Below, in pieces: positions 10,697-22,085 of a stretch of DNA of 64,000 nt. The stretch's first letter is position 1, and each line of letters starts with the position of its first letter. Source of the stretch: Aphrocallistes beatrix (taxonomy: Eukaryota; Porifera; Hexactinellida; Sceptrulophora; Aphrocallistidae); NCBI GenBank assembly GCA_963281255.1, contig OY725497.1, positions 3,030,968 to 3,094,967 of the forward strand, written 5' to 3'. The notes below the pieces were generated by a model that worked only from the letters and a program-made list of their open reading frames with translations, did not search any database and was not told the origin of the DNA. Both the position numbers and the translations under genes were made by a program.

Positions 10697-12469
10697 ACGT
10701 GTAGTAGCATTGGAAGATCTTTATGATGCTATTAAGAAGGTCCATATCGATCAAAATCATAGTGGTAGGACTGGATTGTATAAAAGAATTTCATCAAAGC
10801 TGCATGGAGTGACAGAGAAGATTTGTCAGCTTTTCGTTTCCCACTGCAGGATATGTCAACTCAAGAAATCGAGGAAGTCTATTAGATCCCTTGTTGTCAA
10901 ACCAATTTCTTCTTCGTCATATTTATCTCGCGGGCAGATTGACTTGATTGACTTTTCAACGGTATTTCCCGAAGATAATGAACCATATAACTGGCTTCTT
11001 GTATATCAAGATCATTTTACAAAGTTTGTCCGTCTACGTGCACTAGTGAATAAGTCTGCTGAAAAAGTTGCAAACGCTCTAATGGATTTTTTCTGCGATT
11101 TGGGAGCTCCGCTTATCCTTCAGAGTGATAATGGACGGGAGTTCAAAAATGCACTATTATTTAACATCCTGAATGAAAACTGGCCGTCAACAAAAATCAT
11201 TCATGGGAAGCAGCGTCATCCTGAAACTCAAGGCTCTGTTGAAAGAGCTAACCAAGACATCAAACGTCACTTCACTGCCATGATGTTTGACAACTCTGAG
11301 AACTCTTGGGTTAAGTTTGTCCGCCAAGTGCAATATAAGAAGAACACCAGCTTTCATAGCACGATTGGAATGACTCCGTTCCAAGCGCTTGTACACCGTA
11401 AACCCCATCTAGGCCTCACAGAACTCGGATTCCCATTGAAGCGATAGATAATATCTGGAGTGAAGATGATCTAGAACGCATCACTGAGGAAATGAATAAT
11501 CAATCTACTCCACCGAGACCTGAAGAGTATGACAACATCTGTGAAGTTCATTATTATGAGAGACAAGACACAGTAATTCCTTTGTATTCAGATCAATCTG
11601 ATATCTATATGAAAGAAATATCACTTCCTCCTTCATCAAATCTTCACGTTTTCGAAGAAAACACTCACCCCGAGAGTCCAGGAATTTCTAAATTCCCACC
11701 AATAAATAATTCCCATCAACCGCAAGCTTCTATTCTACCCCAAGCATCTATAAATGAACCCACAAATTCGATTAGCAGCGTGCAGTTAGGAATTCATTTG
11801 CTTGAAACCACCTTCCCATCACAATCTGAGGACACACCAGAATGCACTGAATGTAACAACGAGACTTCAGGAGCACATCGTTGTCCAGGGTGCAAACGCT
11901 ACATGCATGTTATTTGTGGGAGATCCAACGGTGAAGAAGGATTTGGAGCTGGCATATGGTGCAGCAAGTGTGACTTGCATCGGTTACAGCAAGAAAGTGA
12001 GGTAGAGCGTATCGGAATTAAACGTCGCCAGAGCAAACTCCATAGCAGGATGCTCAAGAGCAGCGCCAGTAAAATGACTTCTGCCAATGTTGGGGATACA
12101 GTCATAATTCCGATAGCTAAACCCGATGTCATGATTCCACTTGGGAGCAAAAACTTGATGGGTGTAATAATGGACAAAAATGAAGACCTTTATGCAATCG
12201 GTACTGATCAAGGAAGGTTGGAATCCAGATATACACGCAATCAGTTTGATGTTTGTCCGACAAAGTTGCAGAAAATCGATTATGTTCCTGATTCTGTAAT
12301 CTCACAGACCACAGCAATGTAGAATGCATCAATGTTTGTCTTGCAATCTTGTAAGTGCAAGAATTGCTCAAATTTAAGATGCTTGTGTAAAAGAGCGAAG
12401 CTGAGATGCAATTCGAGGTGCCATGACGGCAAAGCTTGCAAAAATAAACACATAACACCTGTAGTGTAA
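10697..12469 (+). pseudogene. KRBA2/SCAND3-type transposon integrase with cysteine-rich tail, broken
   Basis: The first segment (to 11447) carries an HHCC zinc-binding domain (H-x4-H then C-x2-C in CRICQ) and an rve integrase core with all three acidic residues: QIDLIDFS, LQSDNGREF and QGSVERAN. The second segment (frame from about 11415 to 12322) has a zinc-finger-like cluster, CTECNN...CPGCKRYMHVICG...CSKC, then a VGDTVIIPI segment. After an in-frame TAG at 12320 the same frame continues with a cysteine-rich tail (CKCKNCS...RCLCK...RCNSRCH...ACKN) to TAA at 12467. This domain order is that of integrases captured in vertebrate KRBA2 and SCAND3/ZBED9, related to Ginger-like/LTR-derived transposases. 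A one-base frameshift near 11415 and the TAG inactivate it. The region upstream of the HHCC domain is cut by family A sequence. Confidence 0.85.
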
Positions 12470-12609
12470 ACTCTAGAACTAGGTTTTCTAACCAGCAAAT
12501 AAGTGTGTAATATTATCTATTGTATACTTTCTAGTAATTTACAGTGGTCTTAAACACCCTCTTGTACTCTCCTCGATTTTTGAAATTAAGTGCGATACAA
12601 TAACTAGTA

Positions 12610-12772
12610 GTAAATAATTCGTACTTGCACCAGTGTAAGTACGAATAAAATTAGTTATCAATGATTCGTACTTACACCAGTGTAATCGCGAATACACCAA
12701 CAACTTGGTGTATTCGCGTATACACTGGTGCATTCGCGAATACACCAAATTCGTACTTACACTGCAACATAT
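12610..12772. repeat. Cluster of inverted short repeats (TTCGCGAATACACC)
   Basis: CAGTGTAAGTACGAAT near 12630 is repeated inverted as ATTCGTACTTACACTG near 12750. Between them TCGCGAATACACCAA and its complement alternate. The stretch would fold into several hairpins. An open frame across it is not a gene. Confidence 0.65.
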
Positions 12773-12941
12773 ACACATTAATCGAGTTTTAATAGTAAGG
12801 ATATACTATTGTGTTTGTTACATTTTGGCGGGTATACTAAGCGTATATTGTGTGTGTGACCCTAAGATCGGATATAGTGACAGATCGCAAATAACGACAT
12901 TTTTCTCTTGCCCGATGGTACGTCGTTATATCCAATCTTCA

Positions 12942-12976
<35 letters not shown>

Positions 12977-12980
<4 letters not shown>

Positions 12981-13318
12981 ACGAATTGATTGAAGAAACT
13001 GCCAGGCGCAGAAAGCTGATTTTTGGCATGTGGGAGTCTTTTAGCTATGGCTCCAGTAATGATGACTCATCACTCTGTCATGACGTAATGATGACTCATC
13101 ACTCTGTTATGACGTAATCATTACGCATCAAAAATTGAAAAATTGACAAAATTTGGTGATTTTTCGTGCGATATCGATTATAACAGTAAGACAGATGTAT
13201 TTAGAGATGTTATCTCCCATATAATTAATCAATGGTGACCACAGGCGCCCAAAGGGCGCCTCCGGCGGACACTTTGTGTCTGCCAGCCGCGCAGCGCAAG
13301 CAAGCGAAGCGCGCTTGT
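12977..13318 (+). repeat. Family A copy with internal deletion
   Basis: Complete termini, TGTAACGAATTGATTGAAG to GCGCGCTTGTA, after a TA tract, but about 140 bp of the middle is missing. It keeps two GATGACTCATCACTCTGT blocks in tandem. An open frame that starts inside it on the minus strand is not a gene. Confidence 0.9.
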
Positions 13319-13609
13319 AAATTAGTAAATTACAAACTTTTACATACCGCATCATACAAGTGGTGTGTAAATTACAAGCGTTGTCATAAATTATTATAGA
13401 AGGTGGTATCTTGAAAATACTTGCAAGCATCTTGTACACGATTATAGTTGATTCTCGCTCTCGTAACATCTGAAAACCATAGCAAAACTTGTGCTTACAA
13501 GCCATGACCAATAATCCTGGCGAGAACCTTTTATGGTTAGGTTTATCTTCGAGCAACCGAAAGTATTCTCTTTTAATTCTTCTTTATATATATTGGTACC
13601 CTATAATTC

Positions 13610-13805
13610 AGTGGTCTTCAAACTGGGGTACGCGTACCCCTGGGGGTACGCGAGGCTTCTCATGGGGGTATGCGAGCTCTCTTTGAGACGAGTCTGTTAA
13701 GTATGTTATATCTCATTCAACCATAATTTCTCCTTACTTGGGGATACGCGTAAAGTTCAAAAAATAGCCAGGGGGTACGCTGGGAAAAAAGTTTGAAGAC
13801 TACTG
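13610..13805. mobile_element. hAT-type MITE (196 bp) with 8-bp TSD
   Basis: Ends CAGTGGTCTTCAAACT and AGTTTGAAGACTACTG form a TIR. It is flanked by a perfect 8-bp duplication CTATAATT (13602-13609 and 13806-13813). Internal motif GGGGTACGCG is repeated. Non-coding. The 8-bp TSD and CA...TG ends are the hallmark of hAT elements. Confidence 0.92.
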
Positions 13806-14005
13806 CTATAATTTATAGTAGATAATATACATATACGTACATTGAGGTATATGCTTATGATACAGCATAAAATCCATACCTGTAATTTGTAGAGTAAATG
13901 CTGAGAAATAATTTTAAAAATCGCTCATATTTGAAGGGATTTCAACTACTTTTCGTGAAGGGTTGTTCAAAAGAGTGTTGATCCTTTTCAAGATATGATG
14001 GAGAA

Positions 14006-14301
14006 CAGGCTTGGACCGGGTCAAGATTTCCTGACCCGGTGACCCGGTTTTCCAGGAAACATTAATTTTCTATATTCATGCGATTTGATATCGCATGAAT
14101 ATAGAAAAGTAATGTTATTTCGATATATGATATTTACTATATTTAAGTGAACACTAAGAATGAATGATAATTATGAGTAATAATTGAGATAAATATTAGA
14201 AGTATACTAAACCGGGTCAAGTCAAAATCAGTGACCCGGTTCTGACCCGGAAATTTATTGAAAATAGTGACCCGGTCTATTCGTGACCCGGTCCAAGCCT
14301 G
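14006..14301. mobile_element. hAT-type MITE (296 bp) with 8-bp TSD
   Basis: TIR CAGGCTTGGACCGGGTCA at the left and its complement at the right, with perfect duplication ATGGAGAA (13998-14005 and 14302-14309). The subterminal motif GACCCGGT is repeated several times in both senses. Non-coding. Confidence 0.92.
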
Positions 14302-14500
14302 ATGGAGAAGTGGTGTAATTATGCGATGGAGCGAAATATTTGTCTCTGATTCGTTAATGGTAGCAATCGAGTTGAACAATAACTTCAAAATGCAGTATGA
14401 GAATGTACTTTAATATGCTGTATGAGAATGTACATATAGGAATGGGTTTCACAGGATAAATTGACAAAATTAAATATGAAAGTTATGGAAGGATATTTAA

Positions 14501-14571
14501 CCGAAGGGAGCCTTCGGCAGACACAAAATGTCCGCCAGCCGCGCAGCGCAAGCAAGCGAAGCGCGCTTGTA
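14501..14571 (+). repeat. Family A 3' end fragment
   Basis: Only the terminal 70 bp, with the hairpin around CAGACACAAAATGTCCG and the end GCGCGCTTGTA. A TA tract follows. Confidence 0.8.
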
Positions 14572-14579
14572 TATATATA

Positions 14580-14767
14580 CAGTCGACTCCGCTTAATATA
14601 GTCACATCGGTCAGAGGAAATTTCGCCCCGATTAAGCGGAGAACCCTATTAACCGAAAATATTTTGTATTAGCTTCTATGTGTGAGAGCTATTCCGGTCA
14701 TGCCAAAAGTGGCCCAATTAAGCGGTTGACCCGATTATGCAGTGACCCGATTAAGCGGAGTCGACTG
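14580..14767. mobile_element. pogo-type MITE (188 bp), TA target
   Basis: TIR CAGTCGACTCCGCTTAAT at both ends, flanked by TA. Full copies or parts occur at 53479-53644 and 56699-56886, so it is a recent family. TIR form and TA duplication fit Tc1/mariner superfamily (pogo/Tigger-like). Confidence 0.92.
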
Positions 14768-14775
14768 TATATATA

Positions 14776-15220
14776 CAGTCGAACCTGCTATAACGTCCAC
14801 TCTATATAACGGTCACCTGTCTATGGCGGTCACCAATGAACAGTCCCGTCCGAAATTGCATAATATTGAACCTGTGTATAGCGGTCACCTGCTCAACGCG
14901 GCCAGTGGCCACCCGTTTGTAGTCCCTTACTGACCCTAAAACTGTCTATAATGGCCACTACTTGACTACAACGGCCACTACCTGTCTATAACGGCCATCA
15001 CCTTTTTCACCTTTTTTTGTGTTTAATACAGAGTCTGTTACGAACGATAAACAAGTTTCGTGTAATTACTTCAAGTAATGGATTTCTAAAAACTTATATT
15101 TATTGTACTACGTTGATTCCTTTTCGGGATTGAGACAATCACCTGTATATAACGGTCACCTATGTATAACAGCCAATATTGTCCAGTCCCTTGGGTGGCC
15201 GTTATATACAGGTTCCACTG
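14776..15220. mobile_element. pogo-type MITE (445 bp), TA target
   Basis: TIR CAGTCGAACCTGCTATAACG on the left and the complement of CAGTGGAACCTGTATATAAC on the right. Internal copies of TATAACGGTCACC and its relatives recur many times. It is flanked by TATA. A short open frame across it is not a gene. Confidence 0.88.
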
Positions 15221-15236
15221 TATATATATATATATA

Positions 15237-16792
15237 TGTAACGAATTGATTGAAGAAACTGCCAAGCACAGAAAGTTGATTTTTGGCATGTGGGAGTCTT
15301 TTGGCTATGGCTCCACTAAGTTCTGAGCTTAGACGAAAATGTCGACTCATCATGGAATTATGACGTCATTGTTACCTTTTTTATAATTAGAAATTTCAGT
15401 TTTTCGACCATAACTCAGCCATTTTAGGTGATAGAAGGCTGAAAATTTAATAGTGTGTAGATTATTATACCTCACATATGATTCAACTATCATCAAAAAA
15501 TGATGACTCATCACTTTGTTATGACGTCATCATTACGCATCAAAAATTTCAAAAATTGACAAATTTTGTGATTTTTCGTGCGATATCGATTATAATAGTA
15601 GGACAGACCATAGCCTACTATAATAAAGCCTCAGAGTAACTTGCAAATTTGGCACTAGGGATGCAGTAGAAGATGGTTGAAGAAATACATGAGCTGCCTT
15701 AAATCATTAACAAAGCACAATAAAGTTTAGGAATGTATTACCAGCATATATAAATATGGTGTCAAAGCACCCATATCCGTTGTTAAAATTTAGATTAGTC
15801 ATCAAATGATTGCGCAACAGGTTATATTTGGGTCAAATTTAGTGATTTTCAGAGGTCGTTTAAGGGCACTTCTAAGTGTTTTTATTATAAAGTTTTTCGC
15901 ATAGAACTGAGAAGTGAATGTGTTAATACGAAAAATTTGGAATTTTTTCATGGAATGTTCTTACATTCCAGTGTTGTTATGGAAACGTGTTTTGGTCAGT
16001 TGGGGCTATATCTTGAAAACAGCGATAGCTAGACATTCAAATTTAATCCCATTTGATAGCAAATAGGCTACTTCCTATTAAGCTATAATACAATTTCTAT
16101 GTCTTAATTCAATAATTTACGAGTTATTAGACAATTTATCATATTGGTCACATTTGGTAATTTGTCGAATATCTCGTAAACCATTAAATTTAGACACAGA
16201 AATTGTATTATAGCTAAATAGGAAGTAGCCTATTTGCTATCAAATGGGATTATATTTGAATGTCTAGCTATCGCTGTTTTCAAGATATAGCCCCAACTGA
16301 CCAAAACACGTTTCCATAACAACACTGGAATGTAAGAACATTCCATGAAAAAATTCCAAATTTTTAGTATTAACACATTCACTTCTCAGTTCTATGCGAA
16401 AAACCTTAAAATAAAAACACTTAGAAGTGCCCTTAAACGGCCTCTGAAAATCACTAAATTTGACCCAAATATAACCTGTTGCGCAATCATTTGATGACTA
16501 ATCTAAATTTTAACAACGGATATGGGTGCTTTGACACCATATTTATATATGCTGGTAATACATTCCTAAGCTCTATTGTGCTTTGTTAATGATTTAAGGC
16601 AGCTCATGTATTTCTTCATCCATCTTCTACCGCATCCCTGGTTAAGTTACTCTTAGGCCTTATATATAGTAGGCTATGGACAGACGTATTTAGAGGTGTT
16701 ATCTCCCTTATAATTAATCAATATGACCCCAGGCGCCCGCAGGGCGCCTCCGGTGGACACAAAGTGTCCGCAAGCAAGCGAAGCGCGCTTGT
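15237..16792 (+). repeat. Family A copy split by a foldback element
   Basis: Family A sequence occupies 15237-15608 and 16679-16792. The foldback at 15609-16678 separates them, with GACAGAC repeated on each side. The 3' part ends GCGCGCTTGTA and lacks part of the GCCAGCCGCGCAGC tract. Confidence 0.92.
15609..16678. mobile_element. Complete foldback element (family B, 1070 bp)
   Basis: Terminal CATAGCCTACTATA is mirrored at the right end, and the whole left half (15609 to about 16140) is repeated as its reverse complement (about 16150 to 16678) with few mismatches, giving arms of roughly 500 bp and almost no loop. Duplication GACAGAC (7 bp, or 8 bp GGACAGAC if the ambiguous terminal base is counted) flanks it. 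No open frame of interest. If transcribed it would form a long double-stranded RNA. Confidence 0.93.
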
Positions 16793-17269
16793 ATCGATTG
16801 AAAATACACTATTAAACCTGTACATGACCAAAATGACGATAGCATATGTGTCCAACTGATTATGCGTGATGTGCAATTGATCATGCGCAATGTGTCAATT
16901 GATCATGCGCAATATGACGATTGCACATGCGCAATGGACTTTTTAATACCTCCGCACTCTTTTCAATGACTCACCGGTAGTTCCAGTGCTATTTTTATAC
17001 ATGAGCGGAAGTTTAAAAAATGCCATGAAATGTTGTTTGAAATTACCGCCCTAAGCACTCACCCAAAGACATGTTTCAATAGTCACGGATGAAAAAAAGG
17101 AATTGTGAACGCAAATACGGAATATCTTCCCAATACAACCCAGCTCTCCTGCTAGAATCACATTTTCAGAAGTGCCTGTTACTGGTGCAAAATTTAAGGT
17201 ATCAAGATTAAGGAAAGTCAGGGGTTTATTTCAGATATGAGGGATTTGTTCCATTAGCCTTCACGTGCA
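16793..17269. other. No gene; short tandem motif TTGATCATGCGCAATG
   Basis: At 16845-16940 the motif (A/C)ATGCGCAATG recurs four to five times at about 20-bp spacing. A related CAATTGCGCATGTGCAATG tract lies at 24930. The rest shows nothing recognisable. Confidence 0.5.
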
Positions 17270-17645
17270 GCTTACGAATCAGAGTTAAATAAATGTACTG
17301 TCAACTGGAGCAACCAAGTTCATCAATATTACTTGAAGAATATACACCCAGAAGTGTACACATCTTTTGGACGATGGATACTCGAACAAGAGGGTGTGCT
17401 GTCCTTTCAGTGGTGTGGTTAACAATCAGTCTGAGAGCTTCAACATGGTCCTGAAAAGTTCACAACAGTGGATAGATTTTCCAATGGATTGTATCTTACA
17501 TCATTTACCTCCTTCAAACATTTTTATGAATGAAATTAAAAGGGGCTTAACTAACCAAGGCAGTTACCACCTTCACGAGCAATTTCCCATATTCGCAAAG
17601 ATAGGAATCAGAGAGGAAGAGCAAGATGGACGTGGATGAGAAAAA
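17270..17645 (+). pseudogene. Mutator-like (MULE) transposase remnant
   Basis: The main frame carries NNQSESFNMVLK...DFPMDCILHHL...NEIKRGL...YHLHEQF. This resembles the segment of animal MULE-type transposases in which a TNN.SE.FN.VLK block is followed by an alternating hydrophobic helix and NEI.RG. A preceding segment in another frame (HQYYLKNIHPEVYTSFGRW) fits the same protein, so a frameshift lies near 17390. The catalytic core upstream is not recognisable. Confidence 0.6.
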
Positions 17646-17789
17646 AATTTACCATGTTCCCTATAATTAAAGAGATGAAAGGGCGAAATCATCAACATTC
17701 AAAGAAATATCCCAGTATTCTGCTATTGCAGGATGCCAGGAATTAAAGCAATGATTCAATGCCCCACTTGTCGTGACTGGCAGGAAATG

Positions 17790-18180
17790 AATGGTTCATG
17801 AACGTACTGAATAAATGCAATTCAGTTCATCTCAAATTGACGCACATTCAGTTCGTTCACGTTCACCTCATAACTTCAACTCCACTAGCGTTCTTTCAGT
17901 TCGTTCACGGGCTGACCCGCGTTCGTTTAGTTCGTTCAGTTCAGTTCTTCAGTTCGCTCACCTCTAGACTGTGTCGCCCCTCCGTGCGAAGATGTCGGCA
18001 GATCTTATTGAGTCCCTAGTTATGATTAAATACAACAAGCAGACATGAGTTCACAAAGGATGTCTGGAATTAGCACTCTTAGTGACCTATTTCTATTATA
18101 TGAATCAATAATTATCATTATTCAGTTTAGTTCGGTCAGTTCAAGTTCGTTTGAGAACTTTTCATTTCCTGGTAACTGGT
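17790..18180. repeat. TTCAGTTCGTTCACG-rich repeat
   Basis: Many overlapping copies of CAGTTCGTTCA / TGAACG in both orientations flank a short unique centre, a pattern common in short non-autonomous DNA elements. No target duplication identified. Confidence 0.5.
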
Positions 18181-18283
18181 TTCATATTGGGGCATGCACG
18201 TATTTTTTAACCCCAAAGTAAGCAATTATTACTATATCTCCTATTAACTAACAATGAATTTAATACTACACTTTACTACCATG

Positions 18284-19894
18284 TTAATGAGAAACTTGAT
18301 GTTGTTTTTTTTGTTTTGATAATTTTTCAAAATCTGTCATGATATCAGTTGTTGCAATTCTTAAAACATCATTTAAGTGGTCATCTGTGAGTCTTGTACG
18401 TGTAATACTTTTGGTAAACTTCATTTTTGAGAATAGTTGTTCACATGTGAATGTACTGCCAAATAGGCAGCAGAATTTCTTAGCATGTTTGTGAAGTTCT
18501 GGAAATTGCTGTTCTGGAAGATACTTCTGATAAAAAGTAACAATATCATCAACACAATCACGAAATTTAGACCTCAAAAGCTCATTACACTGAAGATCTA
18601 CCAACTCCATTTGTACTAGTTCACCAGCATCATCAACAGAAACATCAAAAGGTGCTGCAAGTAACTTCAGATTTATACTTCTGTACATCCACAAATCTGG
18701 CAGAAAACTGAGCTCTTAAGTCAGATATAAAGTTCACGTAGGTGGTTGTGTCTCTGGGTTATTCGCTTTCAAAGTCGGAAAATGTACAAAATTCTTTTCT
18801 TGTAGCTGATTTTCCCAAAGCCGAAGTTTTATTTCAAAGGAACATATGTGCTCGAAGAGTACATTTATTAGCTGTGCTTTACCTTGCAAATGCAAATTGA
18901 GTTTATTCAGATGATCACTAATGTCTACTAAAAATGCGAAATCAGATAACCATGAAGAATCAGTGAACTGAGGAATAACCATTCCCTTGCTTCTCATGAA
19001 GGTGTCTAACTCATCTTTCAAATGATACACTCGTTTCAACATAGCGCCTCTACTCAGCCAACGTACTTCACAATAGTAGAGTAAGTCGCCATATTCTGAA
19101 TTCATTTCTTTGACTAAATCCTGGAACTGACGATGATTAAGACCTCGACTTCTTACGAAGTTCACAGACTTCACAATTACTTCCATAACATTTTTCAACT
19201 TTATAGATTTGTCACACAAGGCCTCCTGATGTATTAAGCAATGTATTTTAATGAGATCTCGTTCACTTCCATTTTCTTTGCAATATTTATCAAGCAGAGC
19301 TGCAGTACCGTTTCTTTCACCAACCATTGCAGGAGCACCATCAGTTGTAACACCAAAACTATTCTCAAGATTTAGGTTAAACTCCGCGAGTACATTTTTA
19401 ACAGCATTAAATATATCAACACCCGTAGTTCTACCTTTCATAGGTACCAATCGTACAAATTCTTCAAAAATATGAAAGTCAGTTGTAACACCACGCACAA
19501 ATACTGCAAGTTGTACCGTGTCACATAAATCATTCCTTTCATCGAGAGCAATAGAGTAGTATTGAAATTTTCCAGCAATATCTTTCAATGACAACTTGAA
19601 ATTTTCTGCAATATCTTCTATTCTACGAGTCACAGTTGATGATGAAAGACTTACATTTGCAAAAACTGTTTTCTCTTCAGGGAAAACCAAAGCAACAGCT
19701 TTAATGATGCATTCCTTGACAAATTCGCCATTTGAAAAAGGTTTCATATTCTTTGCTATTAGGTGGCTGATTGCTAAACTCACTCTGGTACCCTTCTCTG
19801 AATTTTCGGTTATCTTTGTAAAAGCAATTTGCTGCTTTGGATCTATCAATCTAAACCGCGTGATTGATTGCTTCGCATCTCCTCCACGACGCAT
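18284..19894 (-). pseudogene. hAT transposase, GTF2IRD2/ZMYM-like, frameshifted
   Basis: The long frame (18734-19894) reads a hAT-type transposase: SITRFRLIDPKQQ near the start, SIALDERNDLCDT (first acidic residue block), GVTTDGAPAMVG (second acidic residue block), IHCLIHQEALC and EVRWLSRGAML, the set seen in the transposase part of GTF2IRD2 and FAM200/SCAND3 relatives. The C-terminal dimerisation part is at 18284-18694 (LFGSTFTCEQLFSKMKF...SRTRLTDDHL-like). Two frameshifts lie between 18670 and 18760, and the N-terminal BED-type finger is missing. It is decayed but well conserved. It may derive from an autonomous relative of the many hAT-type MITEs nearby, which is an inference. Confidence 0.9.
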
Positions 19895-20331
19895 TGAGCT
19901 TAATTAGGTACACTTAGGAATTAGTACTCATTTTTTAGAAATAAGTAAACAACAATTTGTTTCTACTATTTATATCAGACACCAGTAAGAAAATCTAAGG
20001 GTAGGTTGATCGAAGGTGCGAAGCTGTCCACCCTCCCCCACCCCTAAATCCGCCACTTGCCATGGCCCTACCAACCCTACCGGAGCCTACGCCTTTGCAG
20101 GAATATGAACACTAACATAGTAAATGTACCAAGTTGCATGTACTCTTAGCAAGGTACTACTCGTGTTGATCTTGTCAGGACATATAAATTGTGTTTTGGC
20201 TCCTAGATATATAATTAAATCCAGTGAAACGTGGGTCTATTGGGACATGCCCCGTATTTTAGTTAAAACCGGGGATATCCTGCAGCTTAAAGTGATCTGG
20301 ATAGAGTATCTTGCTGCTTTTCTATTGTAAA

Positions 20332-21105
20332 ATGGTTCATTTGAATTTCTTCTTTTCTCTGTTCTTTGCTCTTTTAATTATTCCGTGCCTTTTACGCCCC
20401 ACTCCCACCTACACCATCAATCTCGATGATCCCCCGAGATACGCTGGAACCAGGTGGTCACTCAGTTTGAGACTGAGATAAAGCTCATGATAACGAAAGG
20501 ACTGCATCTACTTCAGATTCCTAATCTCCTGATTGACCTGCTTCAAACGCAAGGGCCAGCAATTCTAGCTTATATGCCGATGGATTACGGAGCGGAAATT
20601 GTAGGTATTTCACTGCAAACTGGTGTTTCCATAACTGACGTGATCCTGTTGAACATTCTCTATGACGCCACTGCAGCTTGTACCAGTATTGTTGCACAGA
20701 CTAACGATAACAAGATCATCCATGCTAGGAATCTTGATTACTCGATCCCGGAAATATTGCAGAATTTGACCGGTGTGGCGAAAAAAGGAGGCTCTACTGT
20801 ATTTAGTGGCGCTTCATTCGCGGGAATGGTGTGTATTATCCCTGGACAGAAACCGAACTCATTTCTCGATTACGCAGGTACGCTCAGGGAGTTTCAAGTT
20901 AGCGTGATGATGGCTCCTTGCTACCTCATCCTGGGAGGAGTGAAGCCTGGAGAAGGTGCAGTGATCACAAGAGACAGAGAGTCCGAAATATATCCGTTTC
21001 CTGGATACAGATAAGGGAACTTGGTACGTGTTAGAGACCAACTACGATTGGTGAGTTCCTCCTCCTTCCAACGATGACCGCCGAGACCCAGCGATTAATT
21101 TAACG
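20332..21105 (+). pseudogene. N-acylethanolamine amidase / acid ceramidase-like pseudogene
   Basis: This family is of lysosomal Ntn-hydrolases that cut fatty amides after self-cleavage exposes an N-terminal Cys. The start at 20332 gives a signal peptide (MVHLNFFFSLFFALLIIPC) and then PTPTYTINLDDP. After a one-base shift in a C run near 20435 the frame continues to 21014 with CTSIVAQTN (catalytic Cys), IIHARNLDY, FSGASFAGMV, and YLILGGVKPGEGAVITRDR. About 35-40 residues expected between the IPGQKP and LILGG parts are absent. A second one-base shift near 21000 restores DKGTWYVLETNYDW, then an in-frame TGA at 21051 precedes PPPSNDDRRDPAI. The homology ends at the minisatellite at 21102. No introns are seen, so a retrocopy is possible. 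The function is lost. Confidence 0.88.
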
Positions 21106-21241
21106 TGTAACTACATATGTAGCTACACGTGAAGCTACACGTGTAACTACATATGTAGCTACACGTGAAGCTACACGTGTAACTACATATGTAGCTACAC
21201 GTGTAGCTACATATGTAGCTACACGTGTAGCTACACGTGTA
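21102..21241. repeat. Minisatellite of ACGTGTAGCTACATATGT-type units
   Basis: About a dozen 10-12 bp units alternating CTACACGTGTAG and CTACATATGTAG, both palindromic. It replaces the 3' end of the amidase-like pseudogene. Confidence 0.9.
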
Positions 21242-21578
21242 AGAAACTGTCAATTTTTCTCGCAAAAAATCTCGATGCTTTTTCCAAATGAAAGTTTCAT
21301 CAGGAGAACCTCCCTCCAGCTTGACATCTAGTATCCCTCAGAAAAAATGCATCAAACTCAACACAAATTAAATTCAAATTAGACTCAATTGATTTGAGAT
21401 AGCTCTTGAAAGAATGAATGAAAGTGGACTTGCTGGAATACCAATCAATATGCAGAGCAATTTAACACCCAGTTTCCAACTAGACGCTGAACCAAAGCTA
21501 GTCATAATATATATCTTGTCATTTGAACAACTGATAAAGACAATCTACAGAAACTCTTGTTATTAACGGTAAATGGAT

Positions 21579-21808
21579 GTTTCGTCGCTGATATCTCTTC
21601 TAATGGAATTACAAACTGTTGGAAAATATGAATAAAGAGAAAGTGGGAATTTTGGGTTTGAAATATGTAATTCCAAATGGCACGCGAGAGTGGTATTTTT
21701 CTTTCGTGAGGGGGTGGGTGATTGTCATTTATTATTTGTTAGTATGAATGGGAGAATGAAAGTGAGGAGTCGATCATTTCATTCAAAGAAATATCAGCGA
21801 CGAAACAT
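21579..21808. mobile_element. Short TIR element (about 230 bp)
   Basis: GTTTCGTCGCTGATATCTCT at the left and AGAAATATCAGCGACGAAAC at the right are inverted copies of about 20 bp. The interior is AT-rich and non-coding. No target duplication is clear. Confidence 0.65.
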
Positions 21809-22085
21809 TGGAGCAGTTCTAATGTCATCATCTTTCTCTCCAAATCAATGATAATTTAGCTTCATCAATTCCCTTGGGAGAGCGAAATGATGTCCTTTTT
21901 TCATCCTTACTCAATAATGAAAACTGAAATAATCTGGTTATTTGCTCCGAATGACAGAGTAGTTGGATAACACTTCTGGCATTAGGAAAATCTTGCATAC
22001 ATGCCAACCGTCCCGGGGGTTTTTCACTCTTCTCCTGAGCTAATTTTGACAAGTGTCCCGTTTTACGTACGATATATTGTATATA

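Noticed and set aside
20124-20330. 68-codon frame before the amidase pseudogene as its N-terminus
   Set aside because: It ends before 20332, and the ATG at 20332 already gives a signal peptide joined to conserved sequence.
21041-21060. Splice donor at the end of the amidase frame (GATTG|GTGAGT)
   Set aside because: Conserved family sequence continues directly past it (PPPSNDDRRDPAI), so the GTGAGT is more likely chance beside a TGA.
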